Assembly (NCBI GenBank): GCA_017853815.1
Contig: JAFMIT010000007.1
Span: 1 to 29,642, forward strand
DNA from: Actinomycetota bacterium
Lineage (GTDB): Bacteria > Actinomycetota > Actinomycetes > S36-B12 > UBA5976
DNA length: 29,642 bases
Direction: 5' to 3'
The translations under genes were made by a program, and so were the position numbers. The notes below the pieces were generated by a model. It saw only the letters and a list, made by a program, of their open reading frames with translations. It made no database searches and had not been told where the DNA came from. Shown piece after piece: positions 28,799-29,642 of this stretch. How positions within the stretch are numbered: the first letter of the stretch is position 1; each line of letters begins with the position of its first letter.

Positions 28799-29413
28799 AT
28801 GCAAGATTTCCTTGACGTTCGCTTCCTCGGGTCAGTCATCGTGACGCTTTTCGTCATCATGGATCCGCCCGCCGCAGTGCCCGCGTTCTTGGCGCTCGCC
28901 GGTGACAAGGCCCCAAAGATTCGAGCTCGATTGGCTCGACAGGCGACTCTGACCTCGCTCGGCGTCATCGTGCTTTTCGCGGTGCTCGGCGAGCAAGTAT
29001 TGAGCTACCTCAAGATTTCGCTACCTGCGCTCCAAGGTGCTGGCGGTCTGCTCCTCTTGCTCGTATCGCTCAATCTCTTGGTCGGCCAAGAAGGCGAAGC
29101 CAGCAAGGTCAAGGACGTCAACATCGCGCTGGTTCCCCTTGGCACCCCGTTGCTCGCTGGCCCTGGCGCCATCGTCGCGACCATCCTCTTTGCCCGCCGC
29201 GCGGAAGATTCCACTCAGTGGCTGGCACTCGCGCTCGGCGTACTCGTGGTGCATGGTCTCATTTGGGCCGCGTTGCGATTCTCCGGTGGCATCGCCCGTC
29301 TCCTCGGCACGAGCGGCATCACTGTCGTGAGCCGCATCGCGGGTCTACTTCTCGCTGCCATCGGCGTTCAGCTCATCGCCGATGCCGTCGCCGGATTTAT
29401 CGCTGCGGGCTAA
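28799..29413 (+). CDS. marC: MarC-family integral membrane protein
   Basis: 204 residues, six membrane helices (about 9-27, 47-66, 72-92, 112-131, 139-159 and 178-200). The start LGSVIVTLFVIMDPPAAVPAF, with the conserved D-P-x-x-x-x-P, and the internal repeat-like PLGTPLLAGPGAI are signatures of the MarC/UPF0056 family. Function is unknown; despite the name, a role in multiple antibiotic resistance was not borne out in E. coli. ATG with TACCCT seven bases upstream suggests a nearly leaderless mRNA. A nuclease gene begins two bases after its stop. Confidence 0.92.
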   Translation: MQDFLDVRFLGSVIVTLFVIMDPPAAVPAFLALAGDKAPKIRARLARQATLTSLGVIVLFAVLGEQVLSYLKISLPALQGAGGLLLLLVSLNLLVGQEGEASKVKDVNIALVPLGTPLLAGPGAIVATILFARRAEDSTQWLALALGVLVVHGLIWAALRFSGGIARLLGTSGITVVSRIAGLLLAAIGVQLIADAVAGFIAAG

Positions 29414-29414
29414 C

Positions 29415-29642
29415 GTGGCACTCAAGCTGTCGCCCACTGCCATGAACACGTGGCTCACGTGTCGGCGTCAGTATTTCTTCCAATACGTCGAGCGCAAACC
29501 TGCTGGTCCCGCGAAGGCGCATTTCTCACTCGGCAATTCGCTGCATTCGGCACTTCGAGATTACGCCATGCCCGTCGGTGAATCGCTTCCGCCCGCGGAA
29601 CTTCTTAACAAAAACTGGATAACCGCGGGCTACCGTGACGCA
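29415..29642 (+). CDS. PD-(D/E)XK nuclease family protein, N-terminal part (RecB-like)
   Basis: The frame opens at GTG 29415, one base after the marC stop codon, and stays open to the window edge; 76 residues are visible. LKLSPTAMNTWLTCRRQYFFQYV (residues 3-25) is the typical start of the RecB/Cas4-type PD-(D/E)XK domain (a strand, then S-x-x-x-x-x-x-C-x-R-x-Y/F-x-F). SLGNSLHSALRDY (37-49) is the following helix with the conserved G-x-x-x-H catalytic histidine. The catalytic D and E/Q-x-K residues lie beyond the window. In actinobacteria such genes act in DNA repair; no cas genes are present, so a Cas4 role is not supported. Confidence 0.85.
   Translation, partial: MALKLSPTAMNTWLTCRRQYFFQYVERKPAGPAKAHFSLGNSLHSALRDYAMPVGESLPPAELLNKNWITAGYRDA

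Noticed and set aside
29415..29642. Cas4 nuclease
   Set aside because: The visible start fits the general PD-(D/E)XK RecB-like superfamily. There are no neighbouring cas genes and the catalytic part is outside the window.

Overview
The window looks like a chromosomal segment of an actinobacterium with moderate G+C, clearly below that of Streptomyces or Mycobacterium by eye. Three things point there. The order FmdB / 5-FCL / galU / moeA / rimJ / membrane protein / pmt / rsmI / metG / tatD / ksgA / ispE matches, from memory, the Mycobacterium tuberculosis Rv0990c-Rv1011 block. The proteins are actinobacterial variants. Many genes appear to start on leaderless transcripts. A compact, perhaps planktonic, lineage is possible, but species-level placement is not supportable from the sequence.

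Left part (1-7433), all on the + strand: the tail of a probable imidazolonepropionase is coupled to hutH (histidine catabolism). A complete fructose phosphotransferase locus follows: DeoR-family regulator, fruK, EIIA, EIIB, EIIC, HPr (ptsH) and enzyme I (ptsI). Every step from PEP to fructose-1,6-bisphosphate is encoded together. The operon is broken up by strong RNA hairpins on either side of the EIIC gene, which also has the most biased codon use in the window.

Middle part (7411-19321): a conserved orphan family often called 3-methyladenine DNA glycosylase (-), a small 59-residue ORF (+), a SAF-domain membrane-anchored protein and an FmdB-type zinc ribbon (-). Then come an ABC exporter pair in one operon with two FluC/CrcB fluoride-channel subunits (+), 5-formyl-THF cyclo-ligase (-) divergent from galU-moeA-rimJ (+), a conserved two-TM membrane protein (+), a secreted HNH/DUF1524 nuclease (+), protein O-mannosyltransferase (-) and rsmI (+).

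Right part (19381-29642): metG-tatD-ksgA-ispE run as a tightly coupled operon (tRNA charging, rRNA methylation, isoprenoids). A HEPN/Abi-like gene (-) lies beside the largest intergenic gap, which contains two DnaA-box-like sites. Next is a leftward set of a PRC/MgtE-N/CBS protein, DUF1003 membrane protein, Mrp Fe-S carrier ATPase, nitroreductase and MarR regulator. MarC and the start of a PD-(D/E)XK nuclease gene face right at the end. The MgtE-N/CBS and MarC promoters are divergent and share a perfect 19-bp tandem repeat.

The most interesting items are: the repeated TANNNT-6-nt-start-codon arrangement (leaderless expression) at about ten genes; the structured RNA segments flanking the EIIC gene; the tandem repeat between the MgtE-N/CBS and marC genes; the cysteine/histidine-pair orphan enzyme; and the isolated HEPN Abi gene. 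I see no CRISPR array, insertion sequence, tRNA or rRNA, and no multi-gene defence island. No stretch longer than 300 bases lacks a gene.
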